A stretch of 49,687 bases of DNA from Anaerotignum sp. Its GTDB lineage: Bacteria > Bacillota > Clostridia > Lachnospirales > Anaerotignaceae. The notes below the pieces were generated by a model. That model had not been told where the DNA came from. It did not search any database and saw only the letters and a program-made list of their open reading frames with translations. Positions 16,728 through 27,257 of the stretch are shown here, one piece after another. Made by a program: the position numbers and the translations under genes. Location: NCBI GenBank assembly GCA_028710085.1, contig JAQUSU010000006.1:1-49687 (forward strand). The letters are read 5' to 3'. Numbering within the stretch: position 1 is the first letter of the stretch; every line of letters starts with the position of its first letter.

Positions 16728-17837
16728 TTATCTTATTACACGTCTTGCCGTTACATAGGTTCTTGCACTGTAATCGCTATTTAAAGCTGTGATTGTAACG
16801 CCATAAGCAGCCCCATTGGTTGAATGAATGTAATTTCCATCACCCATATAAATTCCAACGTGGCAAATTCCGCTGTTTCCGCCACTGTTAAAGAACACCA
16901 AGTCGCCGGCCTGTAGCTCAGCCTTAGAAACTGCTATGCCATTTGAAGCCATGCTATAAGAAGCTCTGTTTAAAGTGATTCCAAAATGCTTCATAACAGA
17001 ATAAACAAAACCTGAGCAATCAACGCCTTTTGTCAGACTTGTTCCGCCCCAAACATAAGGTGTTCCAATAAATTGCTTTGCATAAGCAACAACCTCTGCA
17101 CCTTTGCTGAATGCATAAGATCTGGTGGTACGCTCACCCTTGCGGATGGAAAGAAACTCTGCACTTACATAGCCCTTTACACCGTCATCGGTAATAATTC
17201 TAACCCATTGTTGACCAACGCGGTCAATATTAACTTCTGAGCCATAAGGCAAAACCGTTAATACAATTGAAATCATTGATGCTTCCTTGCGAAGCTTAAC
17301 ACCCGTAGCTGCAGTAACCACACCATAAGTCTGTTCAATATCTTGCCCTGCATTTTCCACTGCTATAGAACTAGCCCCAGTCAAAAGTTCTCCGGAAATA
17401 TAATCCTTGTTGACATAACCGCTTTGTCCATCATAGGAAATACGATACCAATCTCCGCTTTGCCCTGTAACAATTACCTCTTTGCCTTCAGCCAATTGGC
17501 CTAATATATCACCGTCGGCAGAGGGAGACTTTCTAACATTAACATCATTCCCAGTGGCAACTGCATCCGTTTTTGTTATTTCAAAAAAATCGGCAGAAAC
17601 AAAGGCATCCTCGCTGTCATAAGAAATCTGATACCAATCTCCGCTTTTTCCCAATACTGTATATTCAGAGCCCTTATCAATTTTAGCAACAACATCTGCG
17701 CCCCCATCAGCTTCTTTTCGAATATTAACAGCAGCTTCGGTTGCTTGCCCCATATCTGCAGCAAAGGTAATGGAAGAACTTGCCATTACAATAGATGTTG
17801 CGATACAAACTTGTTTCAGTGCTTTGGAAACTATCAT
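16728..17837 (-). CDS. Secreted NlpC/P60 endopeptidase with three SH3b domains
   Basis: 369 residues from ATG 17837, preceded by GGAGGAG. A signal peptide (residues about 1-27, VCIATSIVMASSSITFA) is followed by SH3b repeats at about 31-90, 95-150 and 175-235 (motifs VNIRKEAD, VNVRKSPS, VKLRKEAS with GDWYQISY and GDWYRISYDGQSGYV). The C-terminal 120 residues form the cysteine peptidase: nucleophile in GVDCSGFVYSVM, His in ICHVGIYMGDG and a third polar residue near YIHSTNG. Such enzymes cut D-Glu-diamino acid stem peptides of peptidoglycan; the SH3b units hold them to the wall. It has its own promoter and terminator. Confidence 0.95.
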   Translation of the reverse strand: MIVSKALKQVCIATSIVMASSSITFAADMGQATEAAVNIRKEADGGADVVAKIDKGSEYTVLGKSGDWYQISYDSEDAFVSADFFEITKTDAVATGNDVNVRKSPSADGDILGQLAEGKEVIVTGQSGDWYRISYDGQSGYVNKDYISGELLTGASSIAVENAGQDIEQTYGVVTAATGVKLRKEASMISIVLTVLPYGSEVNIDRVGQQWVRIITDDGVKGYVSAEFLSIRKGERTTRSYAFSKGAEVVAYAKQFIGTPYVWGGTSLTKGVDCSGFVYSVMKHFGITLNRASYSMASNGIAVSKAELQAGDLVFFNSGGNSGICHVGIYMGDGNYIHSTNGAAYGVTITALNSDYSARTYVTARRVIR

Positions 17838-17891
17838 AACAATATCTCCTCCGTAACTAGCCAATCAAATTGTTACATAATTGTTAACTAT

Positions 17892-17920
17892 AGTATAAAT
17901 AAAATTAACAATTTTGTCAA
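17892..17920 (-). promoter_or_regulatory. Promoter of the NlpC/P60 gene
   Basis: Minus strand TTGACA (17915-17920), 17 nt, TATACT (17892-17897), 55 nt before the start codon. Confidence 0.8.
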
Positions 17921-18096
17921 CTTATTTCTTCTAAATTATGCATATTTTTTTAAGAAAAAACATAAAATAGCGGCCGAAAATTCAAGTCCATTTTTGCTGG
18001 CAACGGGAGTTGAAAAACAAAGCGCATCCCCAATGAAATTCGATCGGTAAGCTTTCCCAAGGCAAAGAGTCAGCAAATTTAAGGTGCAACTTATTT

Positions 18097-18132
18097 AAAA
18101 ACAGCCCCATCTATCAGTGATAAATGCGGCTG
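18097..18132 (-). terminator. Terminator of the chemoreceptor gene
   Basis: Stem 18102-18116 / 18118-18132 (CAGCC...GGCTG with wobble pairs) followed by TTTTT on the minus strand, 12 nt after the stop. Confidence 0.7.
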
Positions 18133-18143
18133 GTTTTCGCTTA

Positions 18144-20219
18144 TTAATATTTGCTGTTTTCAAAATCAAGCATGGTTATATTTTGTTTTTTCATTGTTTC
18201 GTCAAAACCATTGCTATCACTTTCTTCGGATTGAACACCATAAGCAGACTCTTTTAATTTAAATTCTGAAATCAATTCTTTCAGTAATTCTGCCTGCCCA
18301 GATAATTCTTCGCTGGCAGCAGCACTTTCCTCGGCTGTAGCAGCATTTGTTTGCACCACCGCTGAAATTTGGGCAATCCCCAAATTAATCTGTTCAATGG
18401 AAGTTGCCTGGTGTTGGGAGGCCTTGGCAATTTCAAATATCAGGGAAATAACTTCTCTTGAGCCCTCGGCACTTTGCTCCAAAGACTTTGCTGTATTGGC
18501 TGCAATGTCTGATCCACTTTTTACCGCTTCCAATGTTTCTTCAATCAAAATTGTGGTGTTATTGGCAGCCTCTGTAGATTTTGCAGCAAGATTTCTTACC
18601 TCATCCGCAACAACGGCAAACCCCTTACCTGCATTCCCTGCCCGTGCTGCCTCAATGGCTGCATTTAATGCAAGAATATTTGTTTGGAATGCAATATCTT
18701 CTATTAATTTAATTATTTTAGAAATTTCTGCGGATCTAAGGCTTATTTTCTCCATCGCCGCAATCATTTGCTTCATTTCTTCATTACTGTTGGCAAGCAC
18801 TTTTCCAGATACATCTGCTTTTTCCTGCACCAAACTTGCATTTTCAGCATTTTTATTTATCTGTTCCGCCACCTCAGCAATTCCCGCAGACAATTCTTCA
18901 ATTGAGCTTGCTTGCTCCGTTGCCCCTTGGGATAGCGCCTGCGCACCGTTTGCAACCTGTTCTGAACCACTGTCTACCTGCACAGCCGCTTGATTAATTT
19001 GCGTTAAAATTGAATTTAGGTTGTCAAGCATTGCCTGGGAATTAATTTTGATTTTCGCAAATTGACCCTCGTATTCTCTATGTAATTTTGTGGTCAAATT
19101 TCCATTGGCAATATCCAAAAGAATATCTGAAACTTCATCAATATAGCCTTGATAATTTTTCAGCCTTTCAATGGTTTGCCCAAATGCAACGGCAAGCTGC
19201 CCGACTTCATCCTTGGAGGTAACATTTATTTCGGCATCAAAATTACCGTTGGCAATTTGCTGTGCAGCTTTTGTAATTTTATTGATTGGTTTTGAAATTG
19301 CCCCACTCACAAAAAACGTTACAATTGCCCCAAGAAGAATTCCACCTAGAATTAGAGCAATAAAGAGATTTCGTATACTGTTTACTTCATCTAAGACTTC
19401 ACTGGTTTCCACACCCATAACCACGATCCATGTGCTATTTGGGACAGGTGCATAGGCCGCAATTTTTTCTACGCCGTTGTATTGATAGCTGCCGCTTCCC
19501 GTTCCGCCGGCAATCATTTTCTGCGTTAATTCGCCTAATTCTTTTGCTGACTCATCAGTTTTCCCATCCTCAATTAGGTTGTCTTGCTGTTTCACCAATT
19601 CAATATTTTCATGTCCCACGATTGTTCCCTGATTATTTATGATGTAGCCATATCCTGTGGAGCGATAAGACACATTCTCTGCGATCTGGCTAAGGGCAGA
19701 ACCATCCTTGCGACCATAAAAAACTCCTACCAGCTCATCTTCATCATAAATGGGTGTGGCATAAATGATAACCAAACTTCCCGTCGCATTACTAATCAGA
19801 ACATCAGATACATTGGCTTCTCCGCTTAAGGCCTTTTTAAAGTAATCTCTGCTGCTAACATCCACTTTGCTAGCTGCATCATCAAAAACAGTAGCCTCCC
19901 CTTGTTTATCAGTAATCGCAAAGGCTTCAAAGCCTTCCCTTTCAGCCTCTTCTTTCACAAAGGCAACTTTTTCTTCCCAAGGAATTTCAGCATCTAAAAT
20001 GATGCCGTTATGCGCAAGTCCTTCCACATATTTTAATTCTGAATCCATTAAAGAGTTAATATATTTCGCTTCGGATACCGCCATGGTTTCCAATTCTCTA
20101 TAAGCATCCTCCATCAATTTGTCACTTACAATTTTTACATTAACAACCCCTAATGCAACCGTAATTAAAAATATTACCAGCGTAAAAACTGTAATTAATT
20201 TAAGCTTTAACGATTTCAT
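18144..20219 (-). CDS. Methyl-accepting chemotaxis protein with dCache sensor
   Basis: 691 residues from ATG 20219 behind AAAGGGGG. Membrane helices at about 6-28 and 280-300 flank an extracellular dCache-type domain ([36 protein letters not shown] and [14 protein letters not shown] are typical). A HAMP domain follows ([20 protein letters not shown]). The cytoplasmic signalling hairpin is recognised from [20 protein letters not shown] and [18 protein letters not shown]. dCache_1 chemoreceptors usually sense amino acids or organic acids. It is a single-gene unit; no che or flagellar genes are nearby. The C-terminus lacks a CheR-binding pentapeptide. Confidence 0.95.
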   Translation of the reverse strand: MKSLKLKLITVFTLVIFLITVALGVVNVKIVSDKLMEDAYRELETMAVSEAKYINSLMDSELKYVEGLAHNGIILDAEIPWEEKVAFVKEEAEREGFEAFAITDKQGEATVFDDAASKVDVSSRDYFKKALSGEANVSDVLISNATGSLVIIYATPIYDEDELVGVFYGRKDGSALSQIAENVSYRSTGYGYIINNQGTIVGHENIELVKQQDNLIEDGKTDESAKELGELTQKMIAGGTGSGSYQYNGVEKIAAYAPVPNSTWIVVMGVETSEVLDEVNSIRNLFIALILGGILLGAIVTFFVSGAISKPINKITKAAQQIANGNFDAEINVTSKDEVGQLAVAFGQTIERLKNYQGYIDEVSDILLDIANGNLTTKLHREYEGQFAKIKINSQAMLDNLNSILTQINQAAVQVDSGSEQVANGAQALSQGATEQASSIEELSAGIAEVAEQINKNAENASLVQEKADVSGKVLANSNEEMKQMIAAMEKISLRSAEISKIIKLIEDIAFQTNILALNAAIEAARAGNAGKGFAVVADEVRNLAAKSTEAANNTTILIEETLEAVKSGSDIAANTAKSLEQSAEGSREVISLIFEIAKASQHQATSIEQINLGIAQISAVVQTNAATAEESAAASEELSGQAELLKELISEFKLKESAYGVQSEESDSNGFDETMKKQNITMLDFENSKY

Positions 20220-20797
20220 TTGTATTCCCCCTTTTTTTGCATTTATCTCCATTATTTAGTTCAAATGGTTTTGACGATTGGCATTCACTTTTACGTTCCA
20301 CTCTGTTGATTTTTTACCAAAAACCATGTTGACTTTATTTTACAAAGAAAAATATTTCACATTATTTGTCAATAAAATATACTATTAATATTTTTTCTTA
20401 TAATTAATTCACTATGTATTTGTTTATTTTACCATACACCATAAAATTTATCTACATTTTTCAACAAATTTCGACTGTTATTTTAGCAACAATTTTATAT
20501 TAATTGACAAAATTCAATTAATTAGCAAGTATTACATATAATTATATGAATTATTGTATACTAAAGTATTAATGAAAGTTGAATAACAATTACAAAAATG
20601 AAATAAATGAACAAACACTTTGTTTCTCCAATAAAAATAGTTTTTTTACATTTTTTATAATTATTTACATAAAAAAACTTCCGAACTATAATTATTATAT
20701 TATAATCCGAAAGCTTTCTTAAAAGATTCTACACGAAATTATTTTCTTTTTCGAGTATTTCCAATTTTTTTGTATTTTTATTCTTCACCGTTCACTC
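20220..20797. other. 578-bp very AT-rich intergenic region
   Basis: Carries the chemoreceptor leader and the terminator of the ABC genes. TTGACA occurs on both strands (minus near 20370, plus 20504-20509) without a convincing -10. No coding frame or structured RNA other than the terminator is seen. Confidence 0.5.
20671..20713 (-). terminator. Terminator of the ECF/ABC operon
   Basis: A 15-bp stem with three G-U pairs on the minus strand (20678-20692 with 20699-20713, loop of 6) is followed by seven T (20671-20677 read as complement). It ends the transcript that starts near 27.6 kb. Confidence 0.8.
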
Positions 20798-22531
20798 TTA
20801 CACCAATTTCCAATTTTGTGTTTCCGTTTGAATGCGAACCATACTCTGATAAATTCCTGCTTGTTCCAGTAAAGTGCCTGGTTTCCCTTCTTGTGCAACA
20901 TAGCCGCCATTTAACACAACAATTTTGTCTGCACCGGAAACCGTACGCATACGATGGGCAATAATTAAAACGGTTTTATTGCGAATGAGCCGCGAAAGTG
21001 CCTCTTGAATGATTGATTCATTTTCAACATCAAGAGAGGCTGTTGCTTCATCCAATAAAATAATGGGTGCATCCTTCAAGAACGCCCGTGCAATGGAAAT
21101 TCTTTGTCTCTCACCGCCAGAAAGCTCAGAACCATTTTCACCGATTAAAGAATTCCAACCCTCCGAGAGCTTTTCTGCAAACTCATCACAATGCGCCAAC
21201 TTGGCGGCTGCAATTACCTCTTCATCGGTGGCATCCTTTCGGCCAATGCGAATGTTCTCCAAAACAGAATTGTTAAACAGTGTTACATCCTGAAATACAA
21301 TGGAAAAAAGCTTCATTAAGGCTTCGGGATCAATCTTTGAAATATCCATCCCTCCAACAGTAATTTCCCCCTTACTTACATCCCAAAAACGTGCAGCAAG
21401 CCTTGAAACCGTGGTTTTACCTCCACCTGAGGGTCCAATTAACGCCGTTACCTCCCCCTGCTTTGCAACAAAGGAAACATCTTGGAGTACCTGCTCATTT
21501 TGGTTATAGCCAAAGCCTACATGGTTAAACACAATATCACAGCCTTTATTGCTCAAATGATCCGTCCCGGTTTGAATGGGGTGCGAAAGTATTTCATCCA
21601 TACGCTCACATTGAACATTTGTGGCGATAATGGCCGCTAGGTTCTGCAATGCCAGCTGCAATGGATCGTATAAGCGGGATACAACCAAAAGGTACATAAA
21701 AAAGGTTAAAATATCCAGGGTTCCTTGTGTAAGCAAGTAACCTCCCACCAATGCAGCCGTTGCAATGCCAAGCTTCAAAATCATTTGGGAGGAGGCAACA
21801 AATACCGCTGTCCCAAGCTCCGATATTATTGAGCGTTTTTCCACAGCTTTAATTTTTTTGTCAAGCCCCCGCAAATAAATTTCCTCTGCGTTGTTGGCTT
21901 TTAAATCTCTCACGGATTCCAAGCATTCCTGAATTCCATCTGCACATGCCATTTTTACAGCCATCTGCTTCAGTCCTAAGGAATGCTGAACCTTGGAGGA
22001 GAAAAACACAATTCCAAACGCTACGGGCAAGACCCAAAGGGAGGCAAGCGCCATGCGCCAATCAAAAAAGAAAAGACTGATTGCAATTAAAATTGTAGAG
22101 ATAATGGAGCCAATCAATTCTGGTATCCAGTGGGAGGAGGCAGTTTCCAAGCTTGCGCAATCTGCCATAATTGTGCTGGTTAGGTCACTCAAATCCTTTT
22201 TCCCAAAGAAGGACAGGGGCATCCTGCGCAGTTTTTCTGCTAAAGAAATCCTTCTGATCCCACTTTCTACATAAGTAGCAAAAAACGTTGCATTATACTG
22301 AATATAGGTGGTTACAAAAATGAACACAAGGCATGCAATGGCTCCAATTATATAAAAACTCTTTTTTTCTTGGGGCACACCGCCATTCATTAAATCGCAA
22401 GCAAGATAATAAAGCAACCCAATGGGCAACATCAACGCAATGTTCGCTAAAACGCAAGCAACGCAAGCCTTTATCATATCCTTTGCGCCTTTATGAGAAA
22501 GCGCGTATTTGTGCTGCAAATAATTAATCAT
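20798..22531 (-). CDS. ABC transporter, fused membrane and ATPase domains (pair 1, subunit B)
   Basis: 577 residues. Six membrane helices (residues about 20-310) are followed by an ATPase with Walker A GPSGGGKTTVSRLAARFWD, signature LSGGERQRISIARAF, Walker B IILLDEATASLDVENE and the switch His in IAHRM. It is an exporter-fold (type IV) half-transporter of the kind that includes YbtP/YbtQ and IrtA/IrtB, which import siderophores. It overlaps its partner by 8 nt and will form a heterodimer with it. Last gene of the ECF operon. Close paralogue of the gene at 29182-30933. Confidence 0.9.
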   Translation of the reverse strand: MINYLQHKYALSHKGAKDMIKACVACVLANIALMLPIGLLYYLACDLMNGGVPQEKKSFYIIGAIACLVFIFVTTYIQYNATFFATYVESGIRRISLAEKLRRMPLSFFGKKDLSDLTSTIMADCASLETASSHWIPELIGSIISTILIAISLFFFDWRMALASLWVLPVAFGIVFFSSKVQHSLGLKQMAVKMACADGIQECLESVRDLKANNAEEIYLRGLDKKIKAVEKRSIISELGTAVFVASSQMILKLGIATAALVGGYLLTQGTLDILTFFMYLLVVSRLYDPLQLALQNLAAIIATNVQCERMDEILSHPIQTGTDHLSNKGCDIVFNHVGFGYNQNEQVLQDVSFVAKQGEVTALIGPSGGGKTTVSRLAARFWDVSKGEITVGGMDISKIDPEALMKLFSIVFQDVTLFNNSVLENIRIGRKDATDEEVIAAAKLAHCDEFAEKLSEGWNSLIGENGSELSGGERQRISIARAFLKDAPIILLDEATASLDVENESIIQEALSRLIRNKTVLIIAHRMRTVSGADKIVVLNGGYVAQEGKPGTLLEQAGIYQSMVRIQTETQNWKLV

Positions 22532-24299
22532 TGATCACACCAACCTTCCATTGAGCGGCACGATTATATTCCTGCCACATTTGTGCGTATAGTCCGGATT
22601 TTTTAACTAGCTCTTCATGACTGCCGGACTCGGTGATTTTCCCTTCCTTTAACACAAAAATGCGGTCAGCATTGGTAACCGTAGAAAGACGGTGAGCAAT
22701 CATAATGACTGTTTTCCCTTTTGATAAAACGGAAAAAGCTTTTTGTACCTTTGCTTCGTTATCCGGATCGGCAAACGCAGTTGCTTCATCCAGAATTAAT
22801 ATGGGCGCATTTTTCAGCATAACCCTGGCAATGGAAATTCGCTGCTGCTCTCCGCCGGAAAGATAAACACCCTTTGCACCGATCACGGTATCTACGCCAT
22901 TCGGTAATTTTTCAATAATATCATCGCACTGTGCAGCGTGCAGCGCCTTTAATACTTCCTCTTTTGTTGCACTAGGCTTTGCAATACGAACGTTTTCAAA
23001 AATAGATGCTTTCAAAAGCTTACTGTCTTGAAAAACAAAAGAAACAGTATCCATCAAATCTTTTTTTGTGATGTCCTTCACATTGACGCCACCAACCAAA
23101 ACCTCGCCTATGTTTACATCCCAAAACCTTGCAATCACGCTTGCAAGTGTGGTTTTTCCACCGCCAGAGGGCCCGACAAATGCCACATGCTCGCCATTTT
23201 TGATTTCCATCTGAATCCCGTCCAGCGCATTGATGTTTGCATCCTTATAGCGGAAGGTTATATTCCGCAAAAAAATGGAATTCCCTTTGGGCTGCTTCGG
23301 TCTTACCGTTTCCGCCAAAGGCTGTATTTCCATAACACTATCAATTCTGCTCAGCGCATCGGCAACCACCATTTTGTTTTCACTGGCATACATAATTTTG
23401 TTTAATGTCACCGTAATAATAGGTGTAATTATGATGTAAAACAATAAATTCAAAAGAAACGTGTTTGTAACGCCATTTGATGTAATGACCAGCGCTGCTG
23501 CAATCAAAACAGCAAAAATTCCGTTAATTGCCGTTGTGTAGCACAGCATAGGCAAGCGTAATTCCTTTGTATAAGAAATAACCCATTTTTCATAATTTTC
23601 AATAGATGCCTTAAAGCGTTTGAACGAAAAAACTGATTGCCCAAAGGTTTTCACAACGGGAATCCCACGCACATATTCCACCGCCTCATTGGACATCTGG
23701 TCAAGAGAATTTTGGTATTCCACCATTCTGCCCTTCATACTGGGTCCTGCCATCATCCCCATAATTGCAAAGGCAATGATAATGGGAATGAGACTTAATA
23801 GGCCCAGCTTCCAATCAAAATAAAACAGAAGGAACAAGAGCCCCACAGGCGTTGCAAGGGCACAAAACGTATCCGGCAATTGATGGGCTAAAAAAGTTTC
23901 CGTCGCCGCACTGGATTCATTGATAATTTTACGCATTTTTCCGCTGCCAATGCCATCCATAAAGCCAAGGGGCAGCGTTGTAATGTGGTGCATTGCCTGA
24001 GAACGGATATTTACCTGAACACGAAAGGCCGCAATATGCGAACACATTAATGCGCCGATATAAATCAACATAGACAATACTGCAAATAGTACGGCCATCC
24101 AACCGTTATGCACCAAGTTCACAGCTTGGTCAAAATTTGGTGCCACATCCAAAACCTCTTTCATTACCTTCCAAATATATATGAAAGGAAGCAGTGCCAC
24201 AAAAGCACTAATTGACGCTAACACCCATGAAGCCATTGTCAGGTATTTAAAATTCCCGGCAAACTCAAATAATTTTGAGAGATCTGATTGCTTTTTCAA
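22524..24299 (-). CDS. ABC transporter, fused membrane and ATPase domains (pair 1, subunit A)
   Basis: 591 residues if started at TTG 24299, which has AGAGGG 8 nt before it; an ATG at 24335 in the same frame has no ribosome site. Six helices, then Walker A GPSGGGKTTLASVIARFWD, signature LSGGEQQRISIARVM, Walker B ILILDEATAFADPDNE and IAHRLST. The DEATAFADP variant is, as far as I recall, shared with YbtQ/IrtB-like siderophore importers. Partner of the next gene; paralogue of 30930-32696, which has DEATAFMDPENE. It lies about 145 bp after the ECF ATPase gene, with a palindrome but no terminator in the gap. Confidence 0.9.
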   Translation of the reverse strand: MKKQSDLSKLFEFAGNFKYLTMASWVLASISAFVALLPFIYIWKVMKEVLDVAPNFDQAVNLVHNGWMAVLFAVLSMLIYIGALMCSHIAAFRVQVNIRSQAMHHITTLPLGFMDGIGSGKMRKIINESSAATETFLAHQLPDTFCALATPVGLLFLLFYFDWKLGLLSLIPIIIAFAIMGMMAGPSMKGRMVEYQNSLDQMSNEAVEYVRGIPVVKTFGQSVFSFKRFKASIENYEKWVISYTKELRLPMLCYTTAINGIFAVLIAAALVITSNGVTNTFLLNLLFYIIITPIITVTLNKIMYASENKMVVADALSRIDSVMEIQPLAETVRPKQPKGNSIFLRNITFRYKDANINALDGIQMEIKNGEHVAFVGPSGGGKTTLASVIARFWDVNIGEVLVGGVNVKDITKKDLMDTVSFVFQDSKLLKASIFENVRIAKPSATKEEVLKALHAAQCDDIIEKLPNGVDTVIGAKGVYLSGGEQQRISIARVMLKNAPILILDEATAFADPDNEAKVQKAFSVLSKGKTVIMIAHRLSTVTNADRIFVLKEGKITESGSHEELVKKSGLYAQMWQEYNRAAQWKVGVIND

Positions 24300-24369
24300 T
24301 GTATTACCCTCTTTCAAATTAGCTATAACTAACATAACGTTTTGTGACTAGGCGTCTTAAGCCACCTAA

Positions 24370-24388
24370 CTGCATTATCATAATGCAG
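24370..24388. repeat. 19-bp palindrome between ECF and ABC genes
   Basis: CTGCATTATCATAATGCAG is a perfect 9-bp inverted repeat around one base, flanked by GTTAG-like half-sites on the minus strand (GGTTAG and AGTTAGG). Could be an internal operator or a small attenuating hairpin. Confidence 0.45.
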
Positions 24389-24443
24389 CTAACCCCTCAG
24401 AATCCGCTCCATTTGTGCAAAGTACAAATCCAAAAGGGCAATT

Positions 24444-25901
24444 TCAATTATTATTTTTGTAAAAAAAATCTGCAAAGCGATTTTTTGTTTCGTTGAACAA
24501 AGGATAAAAATCCGCAACACATCCTTGCTCCAGCTTTAAAACATGAGTACAGCACCTGACAATTAATTCCGGATCATGGGTAATGATAAAGGCCGTCTTT
24601 CTTCCCCACAACGAGCGCAAAAGCCCTGCCGTCTGCTCCATGTGCTGAAAATCTAGACCGCTCGTGGGTTCATCGAAAATGAGAAATTCTTTATTTGCCA
24701 AAATTGCCGAGGCAATCGCCACCCTTTGCTTCTGTCCTCCCGAAAGAGACATGGGGTGACGTTGAGATAAATCTGCTAGCCCCAATTCCTTAAGAATTGT
24801 ATCAACATCATTCATGTTTTCTTCATCCATCCCCAGCTGAATCTCATCCATTACGCTTTCGCAAAACAGCTGATGATTCACATCCTGCATCACCAGGTAG
24901 CTTTTTTTCAGCATTTCTCTTCGTCCATAGGCTGTACCGTCAAACACTGCTTTCCCCTTGAATTTTCTCTCCAAGCCGCAAAAGCATTTTGAGAAGGTTG
25001 ATTTCCCTGCGCCATTGAGTCCGATTACAGCAATCATGCCACCAATGGGTACTGAAAGCTGGGGAATGTTTAACGCCTGCAAACCATCAAAGGAAAAACA
25101 ATAGTCCTTTAAAATAAGCTCCGCACCGCCTTTTGCCTCCATAGGTTCAACGTGAAAGGCTTCCATAGAAAGGGATCTTAACCCTAATTTCGCAAGGTGC
25201 TCTGTTGAAAATTCCAAAAACGCCTTCATGGGAATGTCAAATGCTATGCTTCCATCTTGTATATAAACCACACGGTCACAAATATCCTTCAACCAATAAA
25301 GCCTGTGCTCCGCAATAACAATGGTTTTGCCCGCCGCCTTCCAAGAAAGTAGCGTATTCCTTAAATCTTCAATAGCATTCACATCTAAATTTGAAGTAGG
25401 CTCATCCAGCACAAAAATTTCCGGCTGCATTGCCGAAATTGAAGCGCAGGCAATTTTTTGCTTCTCGCCGCCGGATAAATGAAAAATGTTCCGTCCAAGG
25501 AGCTTTGTGACATTCAATTCTTGCGCCGCTTGAGCAATTCTTTCCCTCACCGTATTTACCGGTAACCCCATGTTTTCGCATCCAAAAGCAATTTCGCTGG
25601 TGGTATCCACACAAAAAAACTGACTGCGTGGATTTTGGAATACACTTCCCACAATTTTTGATGTTTCGTAAAGCTCCGCCTTAGTAACCTCCAGCTTATC
25701 AATGGCAACGCTTCCAGAAACAGTGCCTTCGTAATAATGGGGAATCAAACCATTTAAAAGGCGCGTTACCGTTGTCTTTCCGCATCCGGAACGACCGCAT
25801 AAAAGCACACATTCCCCTTTCTTTATTTCCAGTGAAATATCTGTCAGTGTGCCGGAATCCGAATTTGCATATGTAAAACCAACATGTTTAATCTCAATCA
25901 T
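24444..25901 (-). CDS. ECF transporter energising ATPase, two ABC domains fused (EcfA-EcfA')
   Basis: 485 residues from ATG 25901, preceded by GAGGTG. Domain 1: Walker A LLCGRSGCGKTTVTRLLNG, signature LSGGEKQKIACAS, Walker B IFVLDEPTSNLD. Domain 2: Walker A VIGLNGAGKSTFSKCFCGL, signature LSGGQKQRVAIAS, Walker B FLIFDEPTSGLD. It drives an energy-coupling-factor importer together with EcfT and the S component encoded just upstream; gap to ecfT is 8 nt. Both ATP sites look complete. Confidence 0.93.
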   Translation of the reverse strand: MIEIKHVGFTYANSDSGTLTDISLEIKKGECVLLCGRSGCGKTTVTRLLNGLIPHYYEGTVSGSVAIDKLEVTKAELYETSKIVGSVFQNPRSQFFCVDTTSEIAFGCENMGLPVNTVRERIAQAAQELNVTKLLGRNIFHLSGGEKQKIACASISAMQPEIFVLDEPTSNLDVNAIEDLRNTLLSWKAAGKTIVIAEHRLYWLKDICDRVVYIQDGSIAFDIPMKAFLEFSTEHLAKLGLRSLSMEAFHVEPMEAKGGAELILKDYCFSFDGLQALNIPQLSVPIGGMIAVIGLNGAGKSTFSKCFCGLERKFKGKAVFDGTAYGRREMLKKSYLVMQDVNHQLFCESVMDEIQLGMDEENMNDVDTILKELGLADLSQRHPMSLSGGQKQRVAIASAILANKEFLIFDEPTSGLDFQHMEQTAGLLRSLWGRKTAFIITHDPELIVRCCTHVLKLEQGCVADFYPLFNETKNRFADFFYKNNN

Positions 25902-25909
25902 TGTGCACC

Positions 25910-26665
25910 TCATAGCATTCCAAATGTGGATAAAATAAGCAAGAAAAAAGCGGCACCACACAATAAAATCAACAGAATATCCTGAATTTGAAAACCTATT
26001 TCACACACATTTGTGCGCTTCACATTTCCGCCAAGTCCCCTTGTTAAAGCTGCAGCAGACAGTTCCTCACCAATCTTCACCGAACAGCTTAAAAGGGGAA
26101 TCAAACGATACTCCAGCATTTTACCGACATTTTTACCGCCAAAACCAATTCCTCGCATACGCATTGCCAAATTGATGGACTGAAATTCATCCCCCACCGT
26201 TGGAAAAAAACGAAACATCACCGACAGCGGAATAATCAGCTTTTCGCTTACATGCATTCGAAGCATTGCCGCTGTAAATTCGCTCACAGTTGTGGAGGAA
26301 ACAACATAAGCACCAAGAACAATGCTGGGCAAAAACCTTGTGATAATCCCCGCGGTTCCAAGAATCAGGAAATTCAACAGCCCTTTTGTGATCGGCGTGA
26401 CAAAAATAAACACACACAACATCACCAAATAGAGCACAGCATAAGTAAAGGCTACTTTTTTCTTTTTTGAGGCTAATAGCAGAACAAAGGGCAACACACA
26501 CAAGCACGATGAAATGCTGGAAAAAACAAGTCTTCCCAAGCCGATTTTCTGCCCTGCGCCGCCAAGAACAAAGGTTGCCATTGTAAGCAATAGCAATAGC
26601 TTGGTTCTGGGATCAAAAACCAAGCCACGTTTTTCAATATTTGTTTGTAAAATACTGCACTCCAT
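25910..26665 (-). CDS. ECF transporter transmembrane protein EcfT
   Basis: 251 residues with about five hydrophobic segments and the two ATPase-coupling Ala-Arg-Gly-type motifs, MRMRGIGFGGKN and SAAALTRGLGG, in the C-terminal half. It scaffolds the ATPases and the substrate-binding S component. Its ATG overlaps the S-component stop by one base, and the ATPase gene follows after 8 nt, so this is a dedicated (group I) ECF module rather than one sharing a general EcfT. Confidence 0.9.
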   Translation of the reverse strand: MECSILQTNIEKRGLVFDPRTKLLLLLTMATFVLGGAGQKIGLGRLVFSSISSCLCVLPFVLLLASKKKKVAFTYAVLYLVMLCVFIFVTPITKGLLNFLILGTAGIITRFLPSIVLGAYVVSSTTVSEFTAAMLRMHVSEKLIIPLSVMFRFFPTVGDEFQSINLAMRMRGIGFGGKNVGKMLEYRLIPLLSCSVKIGEELSAAALTRGLGGNVKRTNVCEIGFQIQDILLILLCGAAFFLLILSTFGML

Positions 26666-27246
26666 TACACAATTCCCGCCTTAACAAAATGCTTTTTCAT
26701 AAGATTTTTCCCAATCAACCCACCAATGATGCCGCAAACAATGGCGGCAATGAATAATACCGGGCACATCCACAGAGGCATAATGCTGGTGAGGGTGTCA
26801 ATATATTCCTGACCATAATCTTGGCGTGTGGAAAAATATTGGTCAATATTCGTAAATAACGGAATAAAATTGCCCCACATCCAAATGCTGAAAACGCCAC
26901 TGGTAAGCACCGCCTTAACAACACTTTTGTAGCCTCCGCTTTTATAGACTGCTTCCGCAGCTAAGCCCGAGATTGCCCCAACAATGATAGAATAATAGCC
27001 CATTCCCGTAAGCAGCATCATAAGCCCCATGATTAAGCTCATAATCAAAATCATGCCGAATTTCTTGACCTTCGTCAGAAACAGCATAAAAGGAATACCA
27101 CAAATAATCGGCGCAATGACACAAATAAGCGGCATAAAAATAGGTATGTAGCCAAGCATTGCAATTACAAAAACAATTACAAAATAGATTGCTGAATAAA
27201 TACCGACATTCATTAAATCCTTACCATTTAGTTTTTCCTTTTTCAT
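26665..27246 (-). CDS. ECF transporter S component, MptD/Trep_Strep type
   Basis: 193 residues with six hydrophobic segments. GKDLMNVGIYSAIYFVIVF at the N-terminus, PFMLFLTKVKKFGMILIMSL and a C-terminal GIIGGLIGKNLMKKHF are typical of the MptD / Trep_Strep family of S components. The family's substrate is not established. Its position between two siderophore-importer-like ABC pairs and beside an AraC regulator suggests a metal chelate, heme or cofactor precursor. First large gene of the operon, 11 nt after the small ORF. Confidence 0.85.
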   Translation of the reverse strand: MKKEKLNGKDLMNVGIYSAIYFVIVFVIAMLGYIPIFMPLICVIAPIICGIPFMLFLTKVKKFGMILIMSLIMGLMMLLTGMGYYSIIVGAISGLAAEAVYKSGGYKSVVKAVLTSGVFSIWMWGNFIPLFTNIDQYFSTRQDYGQEYIDTLTSIMPLWMCPVLFIAAIVCGIIGGLIGKNLMKKHFVKAGIV

Positions 27247-27257
27247 GATTTTCTCCT

